Shown here one piece after another: positions 1 through 5,767 of a DNA stretch of 13,053 nucleotides. The position numbers were made by a program, and so were the translations under genes. The first letter of the stretch is position 1, and each line of letters opens with the position of its first letter. The stretch is from Halobacteria archaeon (lineage in GTDB: Archaea; Halobacteriota; Syntropharchaeia; Alkanophagales; Methanospirareceae). The stretch spans positions 1-13,053 of the forward strand of contig JAOZPO010000021.1 of assembly GCA_029932715.1 (NCBI GenBank), read 5' to 3'. The notes under the pieces are model-generated. The model did not search any database and had not been told where the DNA came from. It saw only the letters and a program-made list of their open reading frames with translations.

Positions 1-443
1 GCGGGGGCGGAGTAGATGGGGCAATCCATCGAGCAGGTGGAAGAGCTATTTTGGATGCGTGTAAAGAACTCGTTTCAAAGCAGGGACGGTTACCGACTGG
101 AAAAGCGGTAATAACCACCGGTGGAAATCTAAAAGCAAAATATGTGATTCATACCGTTGGTCCATTCTGGCAAGGAGGGACAAAGGGCGAAGCCGAATTT
201 TTAACCAGTGCCTATAAAGAAAGCTTGAAACTGGCAACCGAGCACAAATTGAGTAGTATCTCTTTCCCTTCTATAAGCACCGGTGCCTATGGCTATCCGA
301 TCGAAGAGGCATCGAGAGTGGCAATAAAGGCAGTGGTTTCTTTATTGATAAAAGAAGCAACCTCACTTAAAGAAGTGGTGTTTGTTCTTTTTGATTCGAG
401 AACATATAAACACTACCGCTCTGCATTGAAAGAAATATCATAA
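1..443 (+). CDS. Macro-domain ADP-ribose-binding/hydrolase protein, 5' end cut by window
   Basis: This is a macro domain protein of the type that binds ADP-ribose and usually hydrolyses O-acetyl-ADP-ribose or removes mono-ADP-ribose from proteins. The frame is open from base 3 with no start codon needed: it reads GGGVDGAIHRAGG, the phosphate-binding loop typical of the MacroD/YmdB group, so the TTG at 51 is internal and the true start lies upstream of the window. Further on are VIHTVGP and the second ligand loop STGAYGYPIEEA, both family signatures, and the C-terminus is complete at the TAA at 441-443. About 147 residues are present against the usual 170-180, so roughly 30-40 N-terminal residues, including the early Asn-containing motif, are missing only because of the window edge. 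Family assignment is firm; whether the substrate is a free metabolite or a modified protein cannot be told. Confidence 0.93.
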   Translation, partial: GGGVDGAIHRAGGRAILDACKELVSKQGRLPTGKAVITTGGNLKAKYVIHTVGPFWQGGTKGEAEFLTSAYKESLKLATEHKLSSISFPSISTGAYGYPIEEASRVAIKAVVSLLIKEATSLKEVVFVLFDSRTYKHYRSALKEIS

Positions 444-559
444 AGAAAGCTTTTTCGCCTCATCAACCGCCCAAATAAACCACTCAGCCCTTTCCCACGC
501 CGCTTAGCCATCATATCTTCCCAGTCTTCTATGGCTTTTGCCTCTTTATAACCTGACAT
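413..559 (-). pseudogene. Decayed C-terminal remnant of a zinc-ribbon protein paralog
   Basis: An open stretch of 48 codons on the minus strand encodes a peptide with GYKEAKAIEDWEDMMAKRR followed by SGLFGRLMRR. This lines up with the last about 35 residues of the intact zinc-ribbon protein at 883-1353 (GFKGDKFAKDIERWEEM, then SGLFRRLSRR), with one three-residue gap and about half the positions identical. No zinc ribbon (CxxC pair) is found upstream: a TAG stands in frame 15 bases before the ATG at 559. The original stop after the terminal RR has apparently gone, and the frame runs on about ten codons into the 3' end of the macro-domain gene on the other strand. I read it as the tail of a duplicated, then truncated, neighbour. 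It could instead be a small live ORF: a TATA-like TATATATGG lies upstream on the same strand near 590-600. Confidence 0.55.
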
Positions 560-801
560 TACGAGTTTTATTGGCTACCACATCTCGCATCCATATATAG
601 ACTACACGGCAAAAGCAAGAATAAGGCGAGGGTCATGTGTATGAGCAGGAGAACTACAGGGATAGTACAGGCAAAGTCAAGCACCGTAACACCCGCTATT
701 CAGATATAGAAGTAACAGTAAATGGCGAAAAGCAGATAATTCGTCAGAAAAAACGCTTTAAAGCGTTTGAGATTACGAAATCGGTAAGTAGACACATTTA
801 A
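552..801 (+). pseudogene. Frameshifted protein-coding relic, family not identified
   Basis: Two plus-strand frames join plausibly. The first is open from 552 to the TGA at 642-644 and includes YIDYTAKARIRRG. The second is open from 625 to the TAA at 799-801 and includes GHVYEQENYRDSTGKVKHR, then NGEKQIIRQKKRFKAFEIT. They overlap at 625-644, and a one-base shift near 630 would read ARIRRGHVYEQENYRD continuously, so a frameshift is likely. The second segment alone could start at the GTG at 637 (54 residues) but has no ribosome binding site. The aromatic-ENYRDxxGKVKHR pattern loosely recalls the N-terminus of some insertion-sequence transposases; this is a weak impression, and no terminal repeats were seen. 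The fragment is charged and basic. Confidence 0.35.
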
Positions 802-882
802 GGCTTCTACAATATACATCCGCAGCTCCAGCTTGCATTTTGTAGTCAAGTGAAGAAAACACACAAGTTTTGTTATTTCCCG
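802..882. other. Short gene-free stretch completing the 444-882 gap
   Basis: The 444-882 gap between the macro-domain and zinc-ribbon genes is filled up to 801 by the two relics described separately. In 802-882 I see no ORF, RNA gene or strong repeat. It lies just downstream of the minus-strand zinc-ribbon gene; on that strand it has only short T stretches, not a clear terminator. Confidence 0.4.
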
Positions 883-1353
883 TTATCTTCGCGATAACCG
901 CCGGAAGAGACCTGAAAGTGCTGATTGCCTACCCTTCTGCGTCATTTCTTCCCATCGCTCTATATCCTTTGCAAATTTATCGCCTTTAAATCCCACCTGC
1001 GAAATCTCCCGCAATTTCTCTAACTCACCATAATCGAGCCAAACACCGCCACAATTCAAACAAACATCCACATCCACATCTTCTGCCGTCTCGATGTCCA
1101 TTAACCAGCCGCATCTTGGGCATACCAACTGGCTCTTGCTCTGCGTCCCGATATGCTCGGTCAAATAATCAGATAGTTTTCTATCTTTCAGCAGTTTCTT
1201 CAATTCACCATGGTCTAACCATATCCCGCCACATTTCGGGCAAACGTCTATAACGACGTTCGGACCCAGGACCTCAAGTTCTTCTTTATCCATTGCAACC
1301 CAGCATTTGGGGCAATCAAGCGTTCTATCCGCGGACTCTCTTTTCGATTGCAT
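883..1353 (-). CDS. Double zinc-ribbon (zf-TFIIB type) protein
   Basis: The protein has 156 residues and two tandem zinc ribbons of the zf-TFIIB/transcription-factor zinc-finger kind. The first uses C14-x2-C17 and C38-x2-C41, the second C78-x2-C81 and C98-x2-C101. Each second knuckle is followed by the family signature GGxWLDxGEL (residues 42-51 and 102-111). The tail is basic and amphipathic, ending SGLFRRLSRR. Proteins of this family are small, probably nucleic-acid- or protein-binding, and their role is not established. The ATG at 1353 is preceded on the same strand by AGGAAAG, a fair ribosome binding site. The gene is divergent from the DUF134 regulator and shares its upstream region. A remnant of a second copy of its tail lies downstream at 413-559. 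Confidence 0.85.
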   Translation of the reverse strand: MQSKRESADRTLDCPKCWVAMDKEELEVLGPNVVIDVCPKCGGIWLDHGELKKLLKDRKLSDYLTEHIGTQSKSQLVCPRCGWLMDIETAEDVDVDVCLNCGGVWLDYGELEKLREISQVGFKGDKFAKDIERWEEMTQKGRQSALSGLFRRLSRR

Positions 1354-1373
1354 CTCTTTCTTTCCTGTTTAAT

Positions 1374-1395
1374 ACTTCATTGTTGTGTATGAAGT
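1374..1395. promoter_or_regulatory. 7-bp inverted repeat upstream of zinc-ribbon gene
   Basis: ACTTCAT (1374-1380) and ATGAAGT (1389-1395) are exact inverted repeats with an 8-base spacer, 21-42 bp upstream of the ATG of the minus-strand zinc-ribbon gene. A TATA-like AAATAAATTA lies just beyond it on that strand (about 1400-1409). The position fits an operator at the transcription start or a small hairpin in the leader. The match could be chance in AT-rich DNA. Confidence 0.3.
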
Positions 1396-1429
1396 GTACT
1401 AATTTATTTGCTAATGTGCATTTTTAAAA

Positions 1430-1440
1430 GATATATATAG
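1430..1440 (+). promoter_or_regulatory. TATA box for the DUF134-Mrp-NifX gene set
   Basis: GATATATATAG is centred about 33 bp upstream of the ATG at 1468. With the usual archaeal spacing of about 25 bp from TATA to the start of transcription, the mRNA would begin near 1460, giving a very short leader. The A-rich TTTTTAAAA just upstream could serve as the TFB-recognition element. Confidence 0.55.
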
Positions 1441-1445
1441 CAAGC

Positions 1446-1459
1446 TGAATATATATTCA
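1446..1459. promoter_or_regulatory. 14-bp perfect palindrome between TATA box and start codon (candidate operator)
   Basis: TGAATATATATTCA reads identically on both strands and sits between the TATA box and the ATG of the DUF134 gene, across the predicted transcription start. The DUF134 protein has a helix-turn-helix, so self-repression through this site is a reasonable guess. The alternating AT core lowers the significance, but the flanking TGA/TCA ends make it more than a plain AT run. Confidence 0.4.
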
Positions 1460-1467
1460 TACAGGAT

Positions 1468-1821
1468 ATGAGACGGAGAAGATGCTTTGGCTTCATGCCT
1501 AATTTCGTTTATTTCGAACCCAGGGTGTATGATATAGATGTTCCTCTCAACGCGGCTGAAGAGATACTGAAGGTAGAGGAGCTGGAGAGCATAAGACTAA
1601 AAGATTATTTACAAATGGCACAGGCAGAGGCTGCGGAGAGAATGGGCGTTTCACAGCCTACGTTCCATAGAATAATAAGCGAATCCCACCGTAAAATAGC
1701 ACATGCACTTGTCGAAGGCAAAGCTATAAGGATAGAAGGGGGTAATTATGTGATTGCAGAACAAGAGCCCAAGCCACCTTATAGCTGGGGAAGGAAACGT
1801 GGATGCAGACCTCTGGGCTAA
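1468..1821 (+). CDS. DUF134 family helix-turn-helix protein
   Basis: This 117-residue protein belongs to the DUF134 family of small archaeal and bacterial DNA-binding proteins. It opens with a basic patch (MRRRRCFGFMP) and the family's FEP segment (residues 16-18). A helix-turn-helix related to sigma-70 region 4 follows at about 38-85 (LESIRLKDYL, then AAERMGVSQPTFHRIIS). The tail SWGRKRGCRPLG contains the family-type Cys. Length is normal. The ATG at 1468 has AGGA only three bases away, so initiation probably follows a near-leaderless transcript from the TATA box at 1430-1440. It is the first gene of a set with an Mrp ATPase (34-bp gap) and a NifX-like protein, a grouping that suggests it regulates Fe-S or metal-cofactor genes, perhaps including itself. 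Family certain; regulated targets inferred. Confidence 0.9.
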   Translation: MRRRRCFGFMPNFVYFEPRVYDIDVPLNAAEEILKVEELESIRLKDYLQMAQAEAAERMGVSQPTFHRIISESHRKIAHALVEGKAIRIEGGNYVIAEQEPKPPYSWGRKRGCRPLG

Positions 1822-1841
1822 TATAAATCTGCTTGTATATT

Positions 1842-1847
1842 AGGAGT
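1842..1847 (+). promoter_or_regulatory. Ribosome binding site of the Mrp/NBP35 gene
   Basis: AGGAGT lies eight bases before the ATG at 1856 and fixes that start. The next gene of the set has a near-identical arrangement, AGGAGTG at 2691-2697 before the ATG at 2708, overlapping the Mrp stop codon. Confidence 0.6.
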
Positions 1848-1855
1848 GAAAGGAA

Positions 1856-2698
1856 ATGGGAGAAGAAGAGAAGAGGAAGAAAAGGATAAAAGAAGAAGAG
1901 GCAGCAGTAAAAGTGAGCATGGATAAGGTGAAGCACAAGATAATGGTAATGAGCGGAAAGGGCGGAGTGGGGAAAACAACGGTAGCAGCGAATCTTGCGT
2001 TTGCACTTGGTATGGCAGATTTAGACGTGGGTTTAATGGATGCCGATATTCATGGTCCCGATGTGCCTAAGATATTGGGTATAGAGGACAAACGACCTGA
2101 AACGACAGGAGAGAAGATGAGCCCTATTACCGTTACGCCACGCCTGAAAGCTATGTCTATTGGTTTCTTGCTTCCCAGTCGTGATTCTGCAATTATCTGG
2201 CGGGGACCGATGAAGATGAACGCGATAAGGCAGTTCATTTCTGATGTTGACTGGGGCGAGCTGGACTATATGATTATAGACCTCCCACCCGGTACCGGTG
2301 ACGAACCGTTGAGCGTTGCACAACTGATAAAGAATGTAGATGGTGCGATAATAGTTACAACACCGCAGGAAATAGCATTGCTGGATTCGCGCAAGGCGGT
2401 AGATTTCTCACGTGTGTTGAAAATACCAGTTATTGGGATAATAGAGAACATGAGCGGCTTTGTATGCCCTCATTGCGGATACACGATAAACATATTCAAG
2501 TATGGTGGTGGCGAAAAGGCTGCGACTGAATTGGATGTGCCTTTCCTCGGTAGGGTACCTCTCGATCCACAGATGGTAGAAGCAGCAGATGCAGGAGCTC
2601 CTTTTGTATTGCAAAAGGACTCAAAAGTGCGAGAGGCATTTGAGCACATTGTGAATGCGGTAAGGACTTCAGTGCATGATACGGCGGTTAAGGAGTGA
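1856..2698 (+). CDS. Mrp/NBP35 family P-loop ATPase (Fe-S cluster carrier)
   Basis: A 280-residue cytosolic ATPase of the Mrp/ApbC/NBP35 family, which binds and delivers Fe-S clusters to target proteins. The deviant Walker A loop [10 protein letters not shown] is at 33-42. The second conserved Asp segment [10 protein letters not shown] is at 61-70, the switch/Walker B region [10 protein letters not shown] at 141-150, and the bridging cluster motif CPHC at 204-207. There is no N-terminal four-cysteine cluster as in eukaryotic NBP35; instead a highly charged Lys/Glu stretch fills residues 1-19. Start at 1856 is set by AGGAGT eight bases upstream. It lies between the DUF134 regulator and the NifX-like gene, 9 bp from the latter, so the three are probably co-transcribed. 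This context suggests Fe-S or Fe-metal cofactor trafficking. Family very secure; client proteins unknown. Confidence 0.96.
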   Translation: MGEEEKRKKRIKEEEAAVKVSMDKVKHKIMVMSGKGGVGKTTVAANLAFALGMADLDVGLMDADIHGPDVPKILGIEDKRPETTGEKMSPITVTPRLKAMSIGFLLPSRDSAIIWRGPMKMNAIRQFISDVDWGELDYMIIDLPPGTGDEPLSVAQLIKNVDGAIIVTTPQEIALLDSRKAVDFSRVLKIPVIGIIENMSGFVCPHCGYTINIFKYGGGEKAATELDVPFLGRVPLDPQMVEAADAGAPFVLQKDSKVREAFEHIVNAVRTSVHDTAVKE

Positions 2699-2707
2699 AC
2701 ACAGGAA

Positions 2708-3076
2708 ATGAAAATAGGCGTTCCGGCAATGGGGAATAGAGGATTGGAAGAGCGGGTGAGCGAGCACTTCGGACGATCTCCCGCTTTTACTATTGTAGAT
2801 ATGAGCACGAATGAGGTGAGTGTGTTACCAAACACAGCAGAGCATTTTGGCGGTGTCAAACAGACGCCGGAGCTTTTAGCAGAGGCGGGCGTAGAGGTGA
2901 TGCTCTGTTCCGGATTGGGTCCGCGAGCAATAAGCATGTTCGAGCAGTTTGGGATTGAAGTGTATGTGGGTATAAATTTGCCTGGCGCAACGGTGAGTGA
3001 TGCGCTAAGAGCTTTTCAGGCTGGCTCACTGCATGAAGTCTCGGATAAAGACGCTTGTGAGATGCACCGGCATTAG
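2708..3076 (+). CDS. NifX/NafY-like dinitrogenase iron-molybdenum cofactor-binding domain protein
   Basis: The 122-residue protein is a single Nitro_FeMo-Co domain, the ribonuclease-H-like fold of NifX, NafY and the NifB C-terminus, which binds iron or Fe-Mo clusters. It starts MKIGVPAM, has the family SEHFGR at 18-23 with the likely metal-binding His20, and LCSGLGPRAISMF around residues 66-78. The tail CEMHRH adds a Cys and two His that could also bind metal. The ATG at 2708 follows a ribosome binding site at 2691-2697. No nif structural genes are in the window, so a nitrogenase role is not implied; many archaea carry stand-alone members beside Mrp-type ATPases. It may work as a cluster or metal chaperone with the upstream ATPase. 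Confidence 0.92.
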   Translation: MKIGVPAMGNRGLEERVSEHFGRSPAFTIVDMSTNEVSVLPNTAEHFGGVKQTPELLAEAGVEVMLCSGLGPRAISMFEQFGIEVYVGINLPGATVSDALRAFQAGSLHEVSDKDACEMHRH

Positions 3077-3131
3077 TTGGTTGGTTCGGTTGTTACGGGA
3101 ACTTATCATAAGAGAAAATGCCTGCTAAAGT

Positions 3132-4109
3132 TCAAAGATAGGTCCCCAACCTCTTAACCCTGCTGACAGGATTAGGATGCGTGGAAAAGAACTCCATCAA
3201 TCGCTCAGTACGGTTCACGCTCGCACGTTCTGAAAACACCCTCAACTCGTACTCGTCTATCTTGCCGTTCCTATCCAGATCGGCGGCACGCAAATCTTTC
3301 AAATCGTTTCGTGCTGTCATCGGATCGGCAGCGAAGAAGGCACGCATACTACCAAACTCCTTCTTTATCTTCTCCTGCTTCTGACCCGCACTGCCATAAA
3401 TCATCTTGTACAATGCAGAGGCGAGTTCATGCGGTTTATTCGTGAGTTCTGCACTGCCTGCATCTGCGTAATATTCCCTCACCCGCGATGCGTATAGCAC
3501 GATGAGATTGCTTATGAAATACAGGACAAAGGCAATAAGCGCAATCGCCATCATCGGTAATCCACTTTCTCTGTTTCTACCGCCACCACCAAAGAGACCG
3601 GACCAGAAGAAGCTGAAGTAGATGAAGTAGCAGATCATTGGTATCACACTCAGCGCCGTTATAACCACCATATCGCGATGCCTTATATGCGACAGTTCAT
3701 GCCCTAAAACCGCTTCTAACTCGTCCCGGGTCAGCATCTGCATCAAACTGCGCGTAACACATACCCGCGCGGTCTTCTTAGAGGTGCCGAAAGCGAAAGC
3801 ATTCGGTATCGGTATCTCGGAAATCCCTACCCGTGGCTTTGGTATCCCTGCTTTCATCGCTAATTCTGTCACTATCCGGTGCAATTCCGGCTGCTCTTGT
3901 TCTGAAACATATCGAACACGCATTGACCGCTCCACTATCTTCGGGCCTATAAAGAACTGAACAGATACAAGTACAAGTGCAATTACTGCGTATAGCAGCG
4001 GCGTTCCTGCACCCATGAAAGTAGCGATTACCGCGAGTAGCGCATATATAACTGCAAACAGGAGTAATACTGCAAACCCCATCCTCATACTTAGCCCTGC
4101 TGTTCTCAT
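3132..4109 (-). CDS. htpX: HtpX-type M48 zinc metalloprotease with an EF-hand loop
   Basis: A 325-residue integral membrane protease of the HtpX (M48B) family, expected to degrade damaged membrane proteins. Hydrophobic helices lie at about 12-31, 36-55, 148-170 and 186-207. The zinc site is HELSH at 137-141 with the third ligand Glu212 in REYYAD. Conserved IPIPNAFAFG is at 99-108 and the terminal STHPNPVSRVKRL at 309-321. Unusually, residues 277-288 form a textbook EF-hand calcium loop, D277-x-D279-x-N281-G-x-I284-x3-E288, just before the C-terminal segment. Similar inserts may occur in other archaeal HtpX proteins. The start ATG at 4109 follows a TATA-like box at 4141-4150. It is convergent with the NifX-like gene and downstream of the DUF4389 gene. 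Catalytic residues are intact, so the enzyme should be active. Confidence 0.94.
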   Translation of the reverse strand: MRTAGLSMRMGFAVLLLFAVIYALLAVIATFMGAGTPLLYAVIALVLVSVQFFIGPKIVERSMRVRYVSEQEQPELHRIVTELAMKAGIPKPRVGISEIPIPNAFAFGTSKKTARVCVTRSLMQMLTRDELEAVLGHELSHIRHRDMVVITALSVIPMICYFIYFSFFWSGLFGGGGRNRESGLPMMAIALIAFVLYFISNLIVLYASRVREYYADAGSAELTNKPHELASALYKMIYGSAGQKQEKIKKEFGSMRAFFAADPMTARNDLKDLRAADLDRNGKIDEYELRVFSERASVNRTERLMEFFSTHPNPVSRVKRLGTYL

Positions 4110-4118
4110 TTTAGCTCG

Positions 4119-4150
4119 CTATTATAATAGTATATCCCGTCTTATATATA
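4119..4150 (-). promoter_or_regulatory. htpX promoter: TATA box plus 12-bp palindrome
   Basis: On the minus strand TATATATAAG (4150-4141) is centred about 37 bp from the htpX ATG, so transcription should start near 4121. Directly over that point lies the perfect palindrome CTATTATAATAG (4119-4130). It could be an operator for stress control of the protease or a second, weaker TATA element. Confidence 0.45.
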
Positions 4151-4200
4151 AGAAACTATTCTAAAATGAATCTTTGATTTAGTAACATTATTCAGAACGT

Positions 4201-4222
4201 AAAGAGGGAAAAAAGAAAAGGG
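4201..4222 (-). terminator. T-rich terminator after the DUF4389 gene
   Basis: Read on the minus strand this stretch is ACCC followed by TTTTCTTTTTTCCCTCTTT, a long pyrimidine/T tract about 42 bases past the DUF4389 stop codon and before the htpX promoter. Archaeal RNA polymerase terminates at such T runs without needing a hairpin, so it probably separates the two minus-strand genes. Confidence 0.45.
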
Positions 4223-4263
4223 TTATTGCAGGTATTTACCGCTTTATTGATGAATACCCCATT

Positions 4264-4581
4264 TTACTTCTTCTCGTATATCTCAACCTTCTCCGGGAAT
4301 ATTGCGGGTCTGTCGTCGGTCATCCAGTAAACATAACTGACCACGTGCACATAATATTCCAGATATCCCTTGATGAAGTCGCTCAATCCCTCGTTCCTGT
4401 GCCCAAGTATCAATATCACAAACCACTGAATCAACATGCATATCTCTGCTATAACGCCGTACACCGCCAATACCAGCATTATAACGAACGCATACACGAT
4501 TCTAATGAAAAGTTCCAGCCGGCTTGCATCATGCTCGTAGACAAACAACTGCTTCATCCCTTCCGGTTTTTCTTCTGCCAT
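4264..4581 (-). CDS. DUF4389 family membrane protein
   Basis: This 105-residue protein matches the DUF4389 family: a short polar head, two hydrophobic segments at about 25-44 and 45-60, then the family's WFVILILGHRNEGLSDFIKG (53-72), an amphipathic helix ending in VSYVYWMTDDRPAIF. Function is unknown; members are small membrane proteins. The start is taken as the ATG at 4581 because a perfect GGAGGTG (4595-4589, minus) lies seven bases upstream; the in-frame TTG at 4587 would collide with it. The gene is followed by a T-rich terminator before htpX, so it is probably its own unit, divergent from the AIM24-family gene. Confidence 0.85.
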   Translation of the reverse strand: MAEEKPEGMKQLFVYEHDASRLELFIRIVYAFVIMLVLAVYGVIAEICMLIQWFVILILGHRNEGLSDFIKGYLEYYVHVVSYVYWMTDDRPAIFPEKVEIYEKK

Positions 4582-4588
4582 TATCAAA

Positions 4589-4595
4589 CACCTCC
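4589..4595 (-). promoter_or_regulatory. Strong Shine-Dalgarno sequence of the DUF4389 gene
   Basis: GGAGGTG on the minus strand with a seven-base spacer to the ATG at 4581. It is the strongest ribosome binding site before a gene in the window and implies a leadered mRNA. A candidate TATA element is ATTTATATG near 4660-4668, giving a leader of roughly 50 bases. Confidence 0.7.
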
Positions 4596-4706
4596 GTTTT
4601 TTTTAAAAAAAAATCCCCACGGCTTAATTCCACCGTGACATCTAAGACAATGTCGAGGACATATAAATAATTACCGGTTTGTATCTCTTCTCCCAACAGT
4701 AACACT

Positions 4707-4713
4707 TTTATAG
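4707..4713 (+). promoter_or_regulatory. TATA-like box for the AIM24-membrane protein-PfkB set
   Basis: TTTATAG is centred about 39 bp before the ATG at 4749; transcription would begin near 4736, leaving a leader of roughly a dozen bases without a Shine-Dalgarno site. This suits near-leaderless initiation of the first gene. Confidence 0.35.
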
Positions 4714-4748
4714 TTACTTATCTTTCTTAATCTATGTGTTAAATAAAG

Positions 4749-5489
4749 ATGAAATATAAAATAACAGGAGATAACCTGCAACTGGTGACGTTAGAGTTAA
4801 CTCCGGGCGAGCGGGTCTATGGCGAAGCAGGCGCGATGGTGTACATGAGTCCAAATGTGACTATGGAGGCGAAGATGCGGGGTGGGCTGCTCAAAGCGAT
4901 CGGGCGTAAATTCGCGGGTGAAACGATGTTTTTAACGGAATTTGAAGCTACGGGAGGCGAGGGTCTTGTAGCTTTTGGTGGCAACGCACCGGGTACGATC
5001 AAAGCGATAGAGATTGCATCGGGCAGAGAATTCATAGCTCAGAAGGATGCGTTCCTCTGTGCTGAAGATAAGATAGAGCTGAGCGTGGCATTTCAACGTA
5101 AGTTAGGATCTACCTTCTTCGGTGGTGAAGGCTTCATTCTGGAGCGACTTGCGGGTGAAGGCACTGCGTTTATTCATGCCTGCGGTGATTTCGTGGAGTT
5201 TGATCTGGAAGCAGGGCAAACAATGAAAGTAGATACTGGCAGTGTAGTTGGCTGGGAAGACACCGTGAACTATGACATCGAGACGGTACCAGGGATAAAA
5301 ACAATGTTCTTTGGCGGCGAAGGTCTCTTTTTGACTGCTCTAACCGGACCGGGGAAGATAATTATACAATCAATGACGTTGCACAATTTAGCATCTGCCT
5401 TATCGCCTTTCATGCCTGGTAAAGGGGAAACTTCGGGCTCTTCCGGTGTTGTTGGTACCCTGATAGGGGAAACATTAGGCAGAAGATGA
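4749..5489 (+). CDS. AIM24/TIGR00266 family protein
   Basis: A 246-residue protein of the AIM24 family (TIGR00266), a beta-rich tubby-like fold found in bacteria, archaea and mitochondria. It shows the family's N-terminal GDNLQLVTLELTPGE (7-21), the GEAGAMVYM segment (25-33), and two copies of FFGGEGxxL at 123-130 and 187-194, which belong to repeated beta units. The C-terminal tail is Gly/Ser-rich and flexible. No transmembrane helix is visible, so it is likely soluble or peripheral. In mitochondria the relative supports inner-membrane organisation; the archaeal role is unknown. Its stop overlaps the next gene's ATG (ATGA at 5486-5489), and that next product is a small membrane protein, hinting that the two act together at the membrane. 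Confidence 0.92.
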   Translation: MKYKITGDNLQLVTLELTPGERVYGEAGAMVYMSPNVTMEAKMRGGLLKAIGRKFAGETMFLTEFEATGGEGLVAFGGNAPGTIKAIEIASGREFIAQKDAFLCAEDKIELSVAFQRKLGSTFFGGEGFILERLAGEGTAFIHACGDFVEFDLEAGQTMKVDTGSVVGWEDTVNYDIETVPGIKTMFFGGEGLFLTALTGPGKIIIQSMTLHNLASALSPFMPGKGETSGSSGVVGTLIGETLGRR

Positions 5490-5767
5490 GAAACGCGGTT
5501 ATCGCCGTTATTGTTCTCTTAGCCGCAGTGGCAATAGTCATAGGAATTTACTTCGATCTTCTCGCGTGCATCACGCTGCTCGTTGGATTTGGTGTTTTTA
5601 TCGGGCTTATCCTTTTCGCCGTGGTCAGCGGAGTTGTGCTTATCCTCGCGGTGCCGTATTATTTAGCGGTAAAAAAGCCAAAGATAGAGGAGTTCGGTAA
5701 TTACAGGTTGGAAGACGTACAGGGAAAGGGTGAAGATGCAAAAGAGGAAGGAGAGCGAGAGATATGA
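5486..5767 (+). CDS. Small two-helix membrane protein, unknown family
   Basis: A 93-residue protein with two long hydrophobic stretches (about 4-32 and 33-62) separated only by a short Leu-Ala-Cys turn, then a charged cytosolic-type tail rich in Lys, Glu and Asp (64-93). I do not recognise the family. The start overlaps the stop of the AIM24-family gene by four bases and the end overlaps the beginning of the PfkB kinase frame by 32-38 bases, so translation of the three is probably coupled. Hydrophobic pattern and tight packing make it a real gene. The most natural guess is a membrane anchor or partner for the AIM24-like protein; this is inference. Confidence 0.75.
   Translation: MRNAVIAVIVLLAAVAIVIGIYFDLLACITLLVGFGVFIGLILFAVVSGVVLILAVPYYLAVKKPKIEEFGNYRLEDVQGKGEDAKEEGEREI

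Noticed and set aside
2470..2937. 155-codon minus-strand open frame across the Mrp and NifX-like genes
   Set aside because: It lies wholly antisense to two well-supported genes, its translation is Ser/Thr/Pro-rich without family features, and it has no promoter or ribosome binding site.
4618..4637. CACGG / CCGTG inverted repeat in the leader region of the DUF4389 gene
   Set aside because: Five-base arms with a ten-base spacer are expected by chance; no supporting position or second copy.
4345..4638. 97-codon plus-strand frame opposite the DUF4389 gene
   Set aside because: The DUF4389 gene has family motifs and a perfect ribosome binding site; the opposing frame has neither.
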